A stretch of DNA of 64,000 bases from an uncultured Draconibacterium sp. (GCF_963677575.1 NZ_OY782038.1:496001-560000); one strand, 5' to 3'. Counted from the stretch's first letter, positions 25,680-34,059 are shown. Notes: a model not told the origin generated them from the sequence alone. Program-made: numbers and translations.

Positions 25680-27872
25680 CTATTTCTCTCCCCTACTTAC
25701 TGAAATAACACCTTTAACCTTTTTTAGTTTATGAATAAGAAATTCGAGGTGATCGAGATTATAAACCGAGACCTGCAATATTCCTTCGAAATTACCTTTG
25801 TCGCTCGTAATATTTATCGAACGCATTTGTGTGCCAATATCTTTTGCAATAATGTGTGTAATTTCCGAAACGATACCAACTTCATCAGTCCCGGAAATAT
25901 GCAATGACGTTAAGAATGAACTATTGCTGGTATTGTCTTTCCATACGGTTTTTATGATCCGGTATGGAAAGCGCTCTTTCATTTGAGGTGCATTCGGGCA
26001 ATTGGCACGATGAATTTTTATACCGTCGTTTATGGTAACAAAACCAAAAATTCGGTCGCCAAAAACCGGATTACAACATTTTGCCAGCTTGTAATTTACA
26101 TTTTTCAGGTTGTTATCAATGATCAGAAAATCTTCGCCACCATCGTACGACAGGTTTTTCGCTTCGCTTGTTGGCAACAACTCTTCAATCGTCTTTTTCG
26201 TTGTATCTTCTTCCTCTTCTTTTTCTATAAACAACGATTTTACTTCCAGCGTATCAATTTTTCCAACTGCGACTTCGTAATAAAAATCAACTGCCAGCTT
26301 AAAACCAAAGTATTTCAGAATTTTGCGAATCGCATCATCGTTTAAATCCAGTTTCCAGTTTTTAAACTTACGCAACAACATCTCGCGGCCATCGTTTGCC
26401 TGGCGGTTCCGATCTTCGTTCAAGCTCGTTTTAACGCGGTTTCTGGCTTTCGATGTAACTACAAAATCCAACCAGTCTAACTTTGGTTTCTGGTTATTCG
26501 ACGTATCAATTGCAATCTGATCGCCATTTTTAAGTTTGTGCTTTAAGGTAACTTTTTTACCATTGATCTTCCCGCCCACACAAGTATCTCCAATACGCGA
26601 GTGAATTTCGTAGGCAAAATCAAGTACGGTTGCCCCGGATGGCATTTTCTTTAAATCTCCTTTAGGAGTGAAAACAAATATCTCGTCGCTATAAATATCG
26701 GTGTTAAAATGATCGATAAAATCAACCGCATTCAATCCCGGATTTTCCAGAATATCGCGAATTCCGGCCAACCACGAATCAAAACTCGATTCCTTGCCAC
26801 CTTTGTATTTCCAGTGCGCAGCCAATCCCTTTTCTGCCACCTCGTCCATTCGTTTGGTACGAATCTGTATTTCAACCCATCTTTTATGTGGGCCCATTAC
26901 CGTTGTGTGCAGCGACTCGTAACCGTTCGATTTTGGAATGGTAATCCAATCGCGCAATCGGTTTGGGTTGGTTTGATACTCCTCGGTAACAAACGAATAA
27001 GCTGTCCAGCAGTCGGCTTTTTCATTTTCAGGTTCCGAATCGAGAATTACGCGAATGGCAAACAGGTCCATCACTTCATCGAACGAAACATTCTTTTTAC
27101 GCATTTTAGTATTTATCGACGAAATAGATTTTGTACGTGCTTTCATCGAAAATTTCAACCCGCGCTGCTGTAGCTTTTTCTCAATAGGTTTAACAAATTC
27201 AGCCACGAAGTTGGCTCGCTCGCGTTCGGTTTCTTTTAAGCGGTTTACTACGTAATAATACTCATCCGGCTTTTGAATTTTCAGACAAATGTCCTGCATC
27301 TCGGAGTTTATATTGTACAAACCTAGCCGGTGTGCCAATGGAGCATATAAATATTGTGTTTCGTTGGCAAGTTTCTGCTGGTTTGCTTCGTTATAAACTT
27401 CAAGATTACGCATTACCTGTAATCGATCGGCAATTTTAACAAGGATTACACGTACATCGCCAGCCAACGCGAGCATCAGTTTCCTATAATTTTCCGAGTG
27501 CAGATCAATGGTATCAGTTCCCAAGGCATTGATCTTTGCCATGCCTTCCAGAATAGAACTAATATGCGTACCAAATTTTTTACCAATTTCTTCCGGGGTT
27601 ACCTTTTCTTTTAAGCCGGCATACATAACGTTGTGCAACAAACCTGTAATTACAGAGTCGGGCTCAAGACCGATTTCCATTGCAATTATCGAGGCCACTT
27701 CGAGCGAATGACTTAAAATTACCTCGTCATGAGAAAAGCGGGTTTCACCAAGAACGTTTTGGGCAAATTCAAAAGCATTCTCAAGTTTCAGAAACGATGC
27801 ATCGTCCCATGTTAACTGGCAAAACTCCTTTAAATGGTCGTATCTGGTATATATTTGTTCTCTGGGTTCCAT
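25680..27872 (-). CDS. RelA/SpoT-family (p)ppGpp synthetase with degenerate hydrolase motif
   Basis: The 730-residue protein has an HD-like domain (about 25-195), a synthetase domain (about 240-375, with ARTKSISSI, DLFAIRVI, IPKSNGYESLHTTVMGP, EIQIRT, AAHWKYK), a TGS domain (about 395-465), a cysteine-containing helical region (LAKCCNPVFGDRI) and a C-terminal ACT domain (LHISGTDEVGIV). The usual LLHDVVED hydrolase signature reads LLHNVMYAG: N81 replaces the HD aspartate and the following Glu-Asp pair is lost. So it probably makes (p)ppGpp but cannot hydrolyse it, as in RelA. ADRL is retained. A second, bifunctional enzyme should exist elsewhere. Confidence 0.93.
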   Translation of the reverse strand: MEPREQIYTRYDHLKEFCQLTWDDASFLKLENAFEFAQNVLGETRFSHDEVILSHSLEVASIIAMEIGLEPDSVITGLLHNVMYAGLKEKVTPEEIGKKFGTHISSILEGMAKINALGTDTIDLHSENYRKLMLALAGDVRVILVKIADRLQVMRNLEVYNEANQQKLANETQYLYAPLAHRLGLYNINSEMQDICLKIQKPDEYYYVVNRLKETERERANFVAEFVKPIEKKLQQRGLKFSMKARTKSISSINTKMRKKNVSFDEVMDLFAIRVILDSEPENEKADCWTAYSFVTEEYQTNPNRLRDWITIPKSNGYESLHTTVMGPHKRWVEIQIRTKRMDEVAEKGLAAHWKYKGGKESSFDSWLAGIRDILENPGLNAVDFIDHFNTDIYSDEIFVFTPKGDLKKMPSGATVLDFAYEIHSRIGDTCVGGKINGKKVTLKHKLKNGDQIAIDTSNNQKPKLDWLDFVVTSKARNRVKTSLNEDRNRQANDGREMLLRKFKNWKLDLNDDAIRKILKYFGFKLAVDFYYEVAVGKIDTLEVKSLFIEKEEEEDTTKKTIEELLPTSEAKNLSYDGGEDFLIIDNNLKNVNYKLAKCCNPVFGDRIFGFVTINDGIKIHRANCPNAPQMKERFPYRIIKTVWKDNTSNSSFLTSLHISGTDEVGIVSEITHIIAKDIGTQMRSINITSDKGNFEGILQVSVYNLDHLEFLIHKLKKVKGVISVSRGEK

Positions 27873-27885
27873 GGTGTAAAAATAA

Positions 27886-27912
27886 AAAAGGCTGCCAGAA
27901 GAGCAGCCTTTT
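27886..27912. terminator. Bidirectional terminator between ferritin and the RelA/SpoT gene
   Basis: A 10-bp stem (27886-27895 with 27903-27912, AAAAGGCTGC against GCAGCCTTTT) encloses a 7-base loop, with A/T runs on both sides. On the - strand it lies 23 bases past the ferritin stop. Confidence 0.85.
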
Positions 27913-27934
27913 AATTCTATATATTGATCTTTTT

Positions 27935-28450
27935 TTATTCAGCTGCAGCAGTAGTATCAACAAAGGTACGATTACGCATTTCACGATCCAGCATAAAAAT
28001 ACCATTCCCCTGGCCATTAATGAGCTTTAAAGTATCAAGTATTTCGGTGACATTAGCCTCTTCTTCAACCTGCTCATCGACAAACCAGCGTAAAAAACTT
28101 TGTGTTGCATGGTCTCTTTCTTCAACTGCAACATCAACTAATTTGTCGATTAAGCTGGTAACCAGTTGCTCGTGTTCAAGTGTTTTCTCATAAACATCAA
28201 TAACACCTTCCCATGTAGTTGGCATTTGGTCAATGGCTTTCAATTCCACTTTACCACCACGCTCAACTACATAATTAAAAAACTTATTAGCATGAGTCAG
28301 CTCTTCCTGGTACTGAACATACATCCAGTTGGCAAAGCCCGGCAGCCCTTTATCGTTAAAATAAGCTGACATTGAGAGGTATAATAATGATGAATATTGT
28401 TCTGCGTTTATTTGCTCGTTTAACGCAATTAGCATTTTTTCTTTCAACAT
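27935..28450 (-). CDS. Ferritin
   Basis: The 171-residue protein is a four-helix bacterial non-haem ferritin: LIALNEQINAEQYSSLLYLSMSAYF, then GLPGFANWMYVQYQEELTHANKFFNYVVERGG with the E-x-x-H ferroxidase ligands, the HATQSFLRWFVDEQVEEEA segment, and a long fourth helix. It oxidises Fe(II) and stores ferric iron in a 24-mer shell. The C-terminal tail (NRTFVDTTAAAE) extends past the usual end. It has its own terminator. Confidence 0.96.
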   Translation of the reverse strand: MLKEKMLIALNEQINAEQYSSLLYLSMSAYFNDKGLPGFANWMYVQYQEELTHANKFFNYVVERGGKVELKAIDQMPTTWEGVIDVYEKTLEHEQLVTSLIDKLVDVAVEERDHATQSFLRWFVDEQVEEEANVTEILDTLKLINGQGNGIFMLDREMRNRTFVDTTAAAE

Positions 28451-28508
28451 GATCTACTTGTTTTATGATTTCGTGCTTAAAAGTAGAAAAAACGAATCAA
28501 TAACAAAA

Positions 28509-28536
28509 AAGAAAGGTCCATTATTAGACCTTTCTT
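28509..28536 (-). terminator. Terminator at the end of the curli operon
   Basis: An 8-bp stem (28511-28518 with 28527-28534, GAAAGGTC against GACCTTTC) is followed on the - strand by a T-rich run. It lies 77 bases past the last csg-locus gene (stop at 28613). Confidence 0.8.
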
Positions 28537-28612
28537 AACGAATAAGAAATTGAATATTGTTCGAGAAAATTTATGCAATTAACATCGTCATTATTCTGAT
28601 GAAATTAAAAAA

Positions 28613-29260
28613 CTACTCATCACTATCTTCCGTTTTAAAAGTCCATGTTGGGCTGTTAGCCACACGGTCTCCTTCATATTTTGCAACAACATACCAGTAG
28701 TAAGTGGTATTGTAACTTAATCCGTCGACAACAACTTCTGTTGCAGTAATATTTTCTCCGGCTACATTCTGTGCCGTAGAATTTGATTTATAATAGTAAA
28801 CAGTATATTCCAGCTCTTTACTCGGATATTCCTGATCAACCGACCACTGAAAAGTTAGACTCAGATTTTGCTCAACAGCCCCATTCCCGGGTATAGGATC
28901 GAAAATTGTTATCCATCCAATATCATTTTCATCTTTAAGCAAATAGAATTTCAACTGTGTTGTCTCGTCATTGTATACCGCAACACTTACACTATTACTT
29001 AAGTAATCATTTTTTCGAGCTGTAATTGCAATGTCGCCCTCAACAACTTTATTAAAGGTAAAAACTCCTTGTTCATCTGTAAGAGTTGAAGAACTTGCCG
29101 GATTTGTTGCCACCTGCACACCTTCCAAAGGCATATAAGTTTCACCATCAAGAACGACTCCGGAAATGGAACCGAACTTATCTATATCCAACTTATCTTC
29201 TTCGCAGCCAGACATATATATCACAAGCAGTAAACAGCCTATAATTTTTAACGTTTTCAT
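28613..29260 (-). CDS. Lipoprotein with carboxypeptidase-regulatory-like and FnIII-type domains, csg locus
   Basis: The 215-residue protein has a lipobox ending at Cys19 (YMSGC). After it come a carboxypeptidase-regulatory-like beta-sandwich (about 32-108: GSISGVVLDGETYMPLEGVQVAT ... TDEQGVFTFNKV) and an FnIII-like module (about 118-210: LSLTFQWSVD ... YNTTYYWYVVAKY). It begins 4 bases after the csgG-like stop and is the last gene of the curli operon. Curli operons of Proteobacteria lack such a gene. A surface anchor or cap for fibres, or a CsgG partner, are the natural guesses; neither is shown by sequence. Confidence 0.85.
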   Translation of the reverse strand: MKTLKIIGCLLLVIYMSGCEEDKLDIDKFGSISGVVLDGETYMPLEGVQVATNPASSSTLTDEQGVFTFNKVVEGDIAITARKNDYLSNSVSVAVYNDETTQLKFYLLKDENDIGWITIFDPIPGNGAVEQNLSLTFQWSVDQEYPSKELEYTVYYYKSNSTAQNVAGENITATEVVVDGLSYNTTYYWYVVAKYEGDRVANSPTWTFKTEDSDE

Positions 29261-29264
29261 TGTT

Positions 29265-30647
29265 TTAGTTTTTTCCTATGTATAATTTCACACCCAATTT
29301 AAATCCCCAGATATGGTCGTTATAAGAGCCAGCTTTTTCTCCGTCGTAATAATCAGAAAAAAGCTGATTTACGAATGCCTTGCCCGTTACCGCAACTTTA
29401 TCGGTAAACAAATACTCTGCACCGGCATTGTATGATAAATAAGGGATCCATATTTTCTCTGACAATCCAATATTTTCGCCAAGATCATAATAACTTCCTC
29501 CGCCAAAAGCGAAATATGGTGAAAACTTTCCGTCCGGATTGGCAAGAAAAGTAAGATTAATATCTCCATAATATTCGCTGGAAGTCATCCCATTTTTAAT
29601 AGCTGAACTTTGAATTCCCAGATTGGTTTCAATAAAGAATGATTTTGACACACCAAATCCCAATCCTAAAGTTCCTCCACCGCTTAAATCATTATTTGAA
29701 TAATCGCTGGCACAAAACTGCCCGCTTCCCATAAGAGAAGTATAAAAACGTCCTCTCTTGTCCACTTCAAAAGATCTGCCTATATGATCTTCTTCCAGCG
29801 TATTTTCTTTTTCCTTGCGGTAGTTTTGAATCTCAACATCACTAATCTCTTCAGGATTTGCTAATGTCCACAAATTATCCAATACTCCCTCAATTATCAA
29901 ACTATGCACAGCTTTTTCAACCGCTTCAGTAACGGCCAGTTCTGTTGGTTCGTTATAGGTATATCCTGTTTCAGCCTCCAGTAGCCGTTTAAATTTAACG
30001 TAACGAAAAATCCCCATTGATACTTCCTGCGATAAAATCGATTTAGTTGTATAAACGGTTTTCAAAATTTTCCCATTACTGGTTGAAACAGCCCGCAAAT
30101 AAATACTTACACGGTCTTCGCGGTATTGTGCCGACACATCGGTTCCGAAATAACGAGCACCAGCTCCTCCAGTATAAACGTTTGTTTCGTACGATACAAT
30201 TCCACCTTCAAGTAATACCCCAGCAAATAAAAGCGGCGGAAGCATTACTCCTTGTGTTCCTTCGTATTGTTCTCTACTCGAACGAATAATCTTTCGTTCG
30301 TTTAACAGATTACTGATATTTTCTCTTTCGATTGGTATAAACCACCCCGATTCTTCCAAAGCACGAATAAGTATATTTGTAGCACCTTGTGTAACTGCAG
30401 TCGACCAACTTGCCCCAACACTTGAAGGTTTATACTGGCCTGTTTGGTCGCGAAACTTATATACTGCAACAACTATAGGGTCTTTGGGAGCCGGCAAATC
30501 AAGCAAGTTTTGTTTTATCGTAGTTTCGGGACCTAACTGTGCCTCACGCTCCTCGCCAATTGGTTGATGAAAATATGGACTACAGGAGTCAAAAAGTATT
30601 ACCGTAACAGAAAACACCAGAATTCTGAAAATTATATTTCTCAGCAT
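29265..30647 (-). CDS. csgG: CsgG-type curli secretion channel with C-terminal beta-barrel extension
   Basis: The 460-residue lipoprotein has a lipobox at residues 19-22 (FDSC). Residues about 45-270 are CsgG: LPAPKDPIVVAVYKFRDQTGQYKP, ESGWFIPIERENISNLLNERKIIR, GGAGARYFG, RYVKFKRLLEAETGYTYNEP. After a charged linker (about 275-300), residues 300-460 form a separate porin-like beta domain (LGLGFGVSKSFFIETNLG, FSPYFAFGGGSYY, GFKLGVKLYIG) that classical CsgG, about 277 residues, lacks. CsgG forms the nonameric outer membrane pore for curlin export. The constriction loop is altered: SVGASWST stands where E. coli has YPASNFST. Confidence 0.94.
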   Translation of the reverse strand: MLRNIIFRILVFSVTVILFDSCSPYFHQPIGEEREAQLGPETTIKQNLLDLPAPKDPIVVAVYKFRDQTGQYKPSSVGASWSTAVTQGATNILIRALEESGWFIPIERENISNLLNERKIIRSSREQYEGTQGVMLPPLLFAGVLLEGGIVSYETNVYTGGAGARYFGTDVSAQYREDRVSIYLRAVSTSNGKILKTVYTTKSILSQEVSMGIFRYVKFKRLLEAETGYTYNEPTELAVTEAVEKAVHSLIIEGVLDNLWTLANPEEISDVEIQNYRKEKENTLEEDHIGRSFEVDKRGRFYTSLMGSGQFCASDYSNNDLSGGGTLGLGFGVSKSFFIETNLGIQSSAIKNGMTSSEYYGDINLTFLANPDGKFSPYFAFGGGSYYDLGENIGLSEKIWIPYLSYNAGAEYLFTDKVAVTGKAFVNQLFSDYYDGEKAGSYNDHIWGFKLGVKLYIGKN

Positions 30648-30675
30648 AATTCCCTTGTTTATGATTAATAAAAAA

Positions 30676-31104
30676 TTAAAAGTATGGAACCTCTACAGCG
30701 GTTGTAGCTCCGGTTGCGTTATCGGTTATGGTAATATTTACTCCGTTTCCTGCATCGCCAATATCAATCTGATAATCACCTAAAAGATAAGTACCTTCTT
30801 CAAGCGCTTCTTCGCCAAATTGCCGGGTAACAATTTCGCGCGACAAGCGGCTTAAAATCTGCCGATTCAAACTTTCGGCAAAATCCGATGCAGGATCGCT
30901 ACCGTACGAGCTGTAAGCACTGCTTGTTTCGTCTGGTGCCTCTATTGTATTTTGTGCCTCGGCAGAACTCATCATCCAACTGTAATTATATGGATTACCA
31001 CCGAAGGCGGGATTTTTAGGTGTATAAACAAAGTCTTGTGCGCCTGAAGGCTGGTAAAAGGCCAATAAGAATATTGGTATTAAAAATAAAATCTTTTTCA
31101 TCAT
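30676..31104 (-). CDS. csgF: Curli assembly factor CsgF
   Basis: The 142-residue protein has a signal peptide ending at GAQ. The mature N-terminus DFVYTPKNPAFGGNPYN is the conserved CsgF segment that inserts into the CsgG pore, followed by the linker and the C-terminal SLNRQILSRLSREI and beta region (VNITITDNATGATT). CsgF couples secretion to nucleation at the cell surface. It lies 28 bases before csgG. Confidence 0.94.
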   Translation of the reverse strand: MMKKILFLIPIFLLAFYQPSGAQDFVYTPKNPAFGGNPYNYSWMMSSAEAQNTIEAPDETSSAYSSYGSDPASDFAESLNRQILSRLSREIVTRQFGEEALEEGTYLLGDYQIDIGDAGNGVNITITDNATGATTAVEVPYF

Positions 31105-31112
31105 GTGTGGTT

Positions 31113-31610
31113 TTAAAAAATACCTGTTCCCGATCGGTCATCTCCATCGAGCTGCCTGACTAACTCCTCGTAATTGGCCAGGTAAATCTGCGTGCGTGCA
31201 ACCGCTTGTTGTGCCAATTGCTCAACAATGTCGTTTCGGGGTTGAAGAAACGACTGGAAAACAGGTGTTTCGTTTATTTTGACTTCAATCATTGTGGTGG
31301 ATAAGCGATAAGGTTTCTCGCTGATGTAAATAAAATAGTTGCGAGCTCCTTCCGGTGCTTCCCACGCTGTATAAAAGAAATCGTAAAAATCTCTTCCGCT
31401 TTTCGTTTTGGTTTCATCGAAAAGCAGGCCATCAATTTCAATGTCGGCATCGGAACTAACCTTTTCTTTAGTTGCTGAAATTTCCTCGATCAGTTTTTTA
31501 AGGTCTTCCGGTGCTTCTTTAAATTGTAAAGTATCCTGAGTTGCCTCAGTTTGAGCTACGCCAGCAAAGGCTAAAGAGCAAAAGTACAATATGGCTAATA
31601 AAAGCTTCAT
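31113..31610 (-). CDS. csgE: Curli assembly factor CsgE
   Basis: The 165-residue protein has a signal peptide (about 1-19) and the CsgE core: IDGLLFDETKTKSGRDFYDFFYTAWEAPEGA, then PRNDIVEQLAQQAVARTQIYL. CsgE is the periplasmic nonamer that caps CsgG and selects curlin substrates. Two bases separate it from the csgB-like gene and eight from csgF. The N-terminus before the core is longer and more acidic than in E. coli. Confidence 0.93.
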   Translation of the reverse strand: MKLLLAILYFCSLAFAGVAQTEATQDTLQFKEAPEDLKKLIEEISATKEKVSSDADIEIDGLLFDETKTKSGRDFYDFFYTAWEAPEGARNYFIYISEKPYRLSTTMIEVKINETPVFQSFLQPRNDIVEQLAQQAVARTQIYLANYEELVRQLDGDDRSGTGIF

Positions 31611-31611
31611 C

Positions 31612-32280
31612 CTAGTTTTTCATCGGAAATGCAAACACCGAATTAGATATATTTATTTGCATTCCTTTACCATTAACTCCAGGTGTTTGAGTTATAGAAA
31701 TTGGAGCAAACGTATTTTCCAGCATAGCATCTACGCTGTTGTCGTTACCGGTTTGCGAAATTTCTACCTGCTGAGCATCGCTAAGCGATGGAACTGCATC
31801 GCCAAATAAAGCGAGTTCAATCCGGTTATTGTTCCCTTGTTGCAAAAGATAGGCTGAACGCGAAACCAAAAAATAATTCTCGATAAAACTATTGATTGAG
31901 TTGCCATCGCCATCCTGTTTTACCTCCACACTAATATTCTCTCCTTCCGACCACAGACTGGCCTCGTTTGATGATTTATATTGCCAAAGTTTGGTTTCCA
32001 GGCCGGTTCCCGTTTGATTGATATAACCAGAATTGTTGATTCCATTCTGGCTGACCAGGATATTGTTTTGCAAATTACCTTGTCGGTTTTGAATGGCTCT
32101 AAATGAATTAGCCTGATCAATCTGTCGGATTAGCGAAAAATTGGTGATGATCGGGTTTTCGACCTGAATTTCACTACTATTCAGCAGATCCTGCATTTCT
32201 TCGTCGCTGATCAGCTGCTGGGCGTATAGTCTGCTGAAGGCAAACAAAAAAAGAAACAAAAGTGCAATGCGTGTTTTCAT
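31612..32280 (-). CDS. csgB: CsgB-like minor curlin (putative nucleator)
   Basis: The 222-residue secreted protein has a signal peptide ending LYAQ. It contains curlin-type half-repeats: IDQANSFRAIQNRQGNLQNN, SQNGINNSGYINQTG, VEVKQDGDGNSINSF, LLQQGNNNRIELA, VEISQTGNDNSVDAM. These follow the Q-G-x-x-N pattern but are fewer and less regular than in the csgA-like gene. Its place between csgA-like and csgE genes and its less regular repeats suggest the minor subunit that nucleates fibres and anchors them to CsgF. The csgB assignment by position is an inference. Confidence 0.8.
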   Translation of the reverse strand: MKTRIALLFLFLFAFSRLYAQQLISDEEMQDLLNSSEIQVENPIITNFSLIRQIDQANSFRAIQNRQGNLQNNILVSQNGINNSGYINQTGTGLETKLWQYKSSNEASLWSEGENISVEVKQDGDGNSINSFIENYFLVSRSAYLLQQGNNNRIELALFGDAVPSLSDAQQVEISQTGNDNSVDAMLENTFAPISITQTPGVNGKGMQINISNSVFAFPMKN

Positions 32281-32357
32281 TTTTTTAGTTTTATCAGTTA
32301 AACCGATGTTCTTTGTTTATATAACCCGGCTTATTTAGATTCCCCTTTTTAATGGTA

Positions 32358-32394
32358 AGCACCTCCCCCGACATTATATCGGGGGGAAAGTGCT
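32358..32394 (-). other. Strong hairpin between the csgA-like and csgB-like genes
   Basis: A GC-rich stem-loop spans 32358-32394: AGCAC pairs with GTGCT at the base and CCCCCGA with TCGGGGG above, with loop 32372-32378. There is no clean U-run. It lies 70 bases past the csgA-like stop and 78 before the csgB-like start. Such structures usually stabilise or partly terminate the upstream message, giving more major than minor subunit. Confidence 0.7.
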
Positions 32395-32463
32395 AAACCA
32401 TCACATTAATATGATCGAGGAATGACCTAACTGATGGCCAGGTATCTTCGATATCCTAATCTG

Positions 32464-33297
32464 TTAGTTTTGAGTAATCGAAGCAACGTTGCCACTACCG
32501 GTTTGGCTCTGTGTTGCGAAATTGAAATCACTTTTTTGGAGAATAGTAGCATCATTGCTGCCAGGACCAAATTGATTTTGTACTGCGGTATTAAAATCAC
32601 CTTTTTGAGTGATACTTGCAAAACTTCCGGTTTCTGATTGATCCTGAAATTGATATGCATTGTTAAAATTACCAGACTGTAAAATCTTCATCAATCCATC
32701 TTCCGGATGACTCTGAGAACCATGCTGAAGCTGAGTTGCAATATTGTTATCTCCGGATTGTAAAATCTCTGCTTGATTTCTCATTCCTGATTGATGCTGA
32801 CTTGCAGTGTTGTAAGAACCACTTTGTGTGATAATTGCATAATCAGCATTACCTTCTTGAAGTTGGCTGGCCCAATTGCCATCACCTGATTGATTAATTG
32901 TTCCTTCAAATCCTTGTCCCAGTTGAGTTTGGTATGCTTGATTCCAATCTCCCCTTTGGTTAATCTCCAAATTGTTTCTTTGGCTACTTTCGGTCTGATT
33001 TTGAATAGCAATGTTGTGATCTCCGCTCTGATCAATTGATGCCTGATTATCAGGATCGTAACCATTTTCTCTACTGCCTTGAACCTGGCTGGCATAGTTA
33101 GCTACCCCTGACTGATCAATCATTAACACATTGTTCAATCCTTCCTGATCTTGGACGCCGACATTAAAAGAACCGCCAACTTGTACAATAGTAGCTTGTA
33201 GGTTTTCACCATCTTGTGTAGTTGTACCCGAATTGTTTTGTGCCATTGCCATACTTACGGCAAAGACCATTGCGAAAAGAAATACTAATTTTTTCAT
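32464..33297 (-). CDS. csgA: CsgA-like major curlin with about ten repeats
   Basis: The 277-residue protein has a signal peptide (MKKLVFLFAMVFAVSMAMAQ). About ten repeats of ~22 residues follow the pattern I-x-Q-S-G-D-x-N-x-A-x-Q-x-Q, for example INQSGDGNWASQLQ, ITQSGSYNTASQHQ and ILQSGDNNIATQLQ, and the chain ends ASITQN. E. coli CsgA has five. Stacked Gln/Asn ladders form the beta-helical amyloid of curli. It is the first gene of the csgA-B-E-F-G-lipoprotein run. Codon use looks ordinary for the window. Confidence 0.92.
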   Translation of the reverse strand: MKKLVFLFAMVFAVSMAMAQNNSGTTTQDGENLQATIVQVGGSFNVGVQDQEGLNNVLMIDQSGVANYASQVQGSRENGYDPDNQASIDQSGDHNIAIQNQTESSQRNNLEINQRGDWNQAYQTQLGQGFEGTINQSGDGNWASQLQEGNADYAIITQSGSYNTASQHQSGMRNQAEILQSGDNNIATQLQHGSQSHPEDGLMKILQSGNFNNAYQFQDQSETGSFASITQKGDFNTAVQNQFGPGSNDATILQKSDFNFATQSQTGSGNVASITQN

Positions 33298-33361
33298 TTT
33301 TTTAATTTAAGTTGTTTTTAAAAGGACTATTCATTTTGATAATCCCGAGGAGTCAGGATTA

Positions 33362-33402
33362 GTTTCCGGCAACTTTACCAGCGTAGCCTGGTAATAACCG
33401 AA
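33362..33402 (-). promoter_or_regulatory. Structured leader upstream of the csgA-like gene
   Basis: The region 65-105 bases before the csgA-like start can fold on the - strand into a two-part stem: TTACCAG with CTGGTAA (33375-33394) closed outside by GTTTCGG with CCGGAAAC (imperfect). A leader hairpin of this kind could protect the message or bind a regulator. Confidence 0.42.
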
Positions 33403-33427
33403 ACAAACGGGGGTGCCGCGTACTACG

Positions 33428-33439
33428 TCACAATTGTGA
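33428..33439. promoter_or_regulatory. 12-bp palindrome upstream of the csgA-like gene
   Basis: TCACAATTGTGA is a perfect palindrome about 130 bases before the csgA-like start, flanked by TACTACG. Its place upstream of the main operon makes it a candidate operator for the csgD-like regulator, though palindromes of this size also arise by chance. Confidence 0.35.
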
Positions 33440-34059
33440 GAACGGCTTAACCTTTAGTTTGGTGCGAATGTATTTTCATCTTGTTGTTTGTTTGAGTTAT
33501 TGAATAACGTGGACGTAATTTAAATCTGAGACATCGCAAGGAGTCCAGAGACCATTCTTCGAGAGCTGTATTAATAAGAACTGTGATTAAACCTTTCTGC
33601 CGAATCGTTCCGGCAGAAAAATGGAAGTATTTATTTGTGAAAAAGCAAATCCGATTAAGGCTAATCGTCGACAATAAATCCCTTTTTTCTATTTTTTTTA
33701 TAGAATTCAAAATCCCTATTTTTATCCTTTAATATCAATTCATTTTTACCGGGTACAAGCATTAGCTTACCCGGCGGATTTAATGGAGATCCGGATTTCA
33801 ATAAGTAATTTTTCCTTTTCAAGAGCTGGCTTTTATCTTCCCGAACAAAAGTTACTCTTAAGCTGAAAGCTGCTCGTAGGGGCGAGCATTTTTTCAGGCA
33901 ATTCAAAATTATGAAGTGAGAAATAAATATGAAATACGCAATTACCGTAGTAGTGTATTAAGTAGATTTACTTATAAGAGGGTAAACAATTAGCAGACAA
34001 AACAAAGAAACGGCAGATGCCAATTTAATTGTTTATTTAGAGTAAAAAGAATATAGAAT

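Larger units (their letters stand above)
33298..34059. other. Long leader/spacer between csgA-like and csgD-like genes
   Basis: About 760 bases. It holds the hairpin at 33362-33402, the palindrome at 33428, and a further small hairpin near 33869-33891 (TGCTCG, loop, CGAGCA). Two short frames on the - strand (33447-33710 and 33661-33906) overlap each other, lack export signals or recognisable domains and are not called. Curli promoter regions are long in other bacteria, so a regulatory function is plausible. Confidence 0.45.

Noticed and set aside
32464..33297. CRISPR-like regular repeat pattern in the curlin gene
   Set aside because: The repeats are protein-level curlin units with differing DNA and no spacers of fixed length; no cas gene is present.
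33661..33906. Open frame on the - strand in the csgA-csgD spacer (81 residues)
   Set aside because: No signal peptide, no family likeness, overlaps another frame (33447-33710) and contains a hairpin; it reads as spacer sequence.
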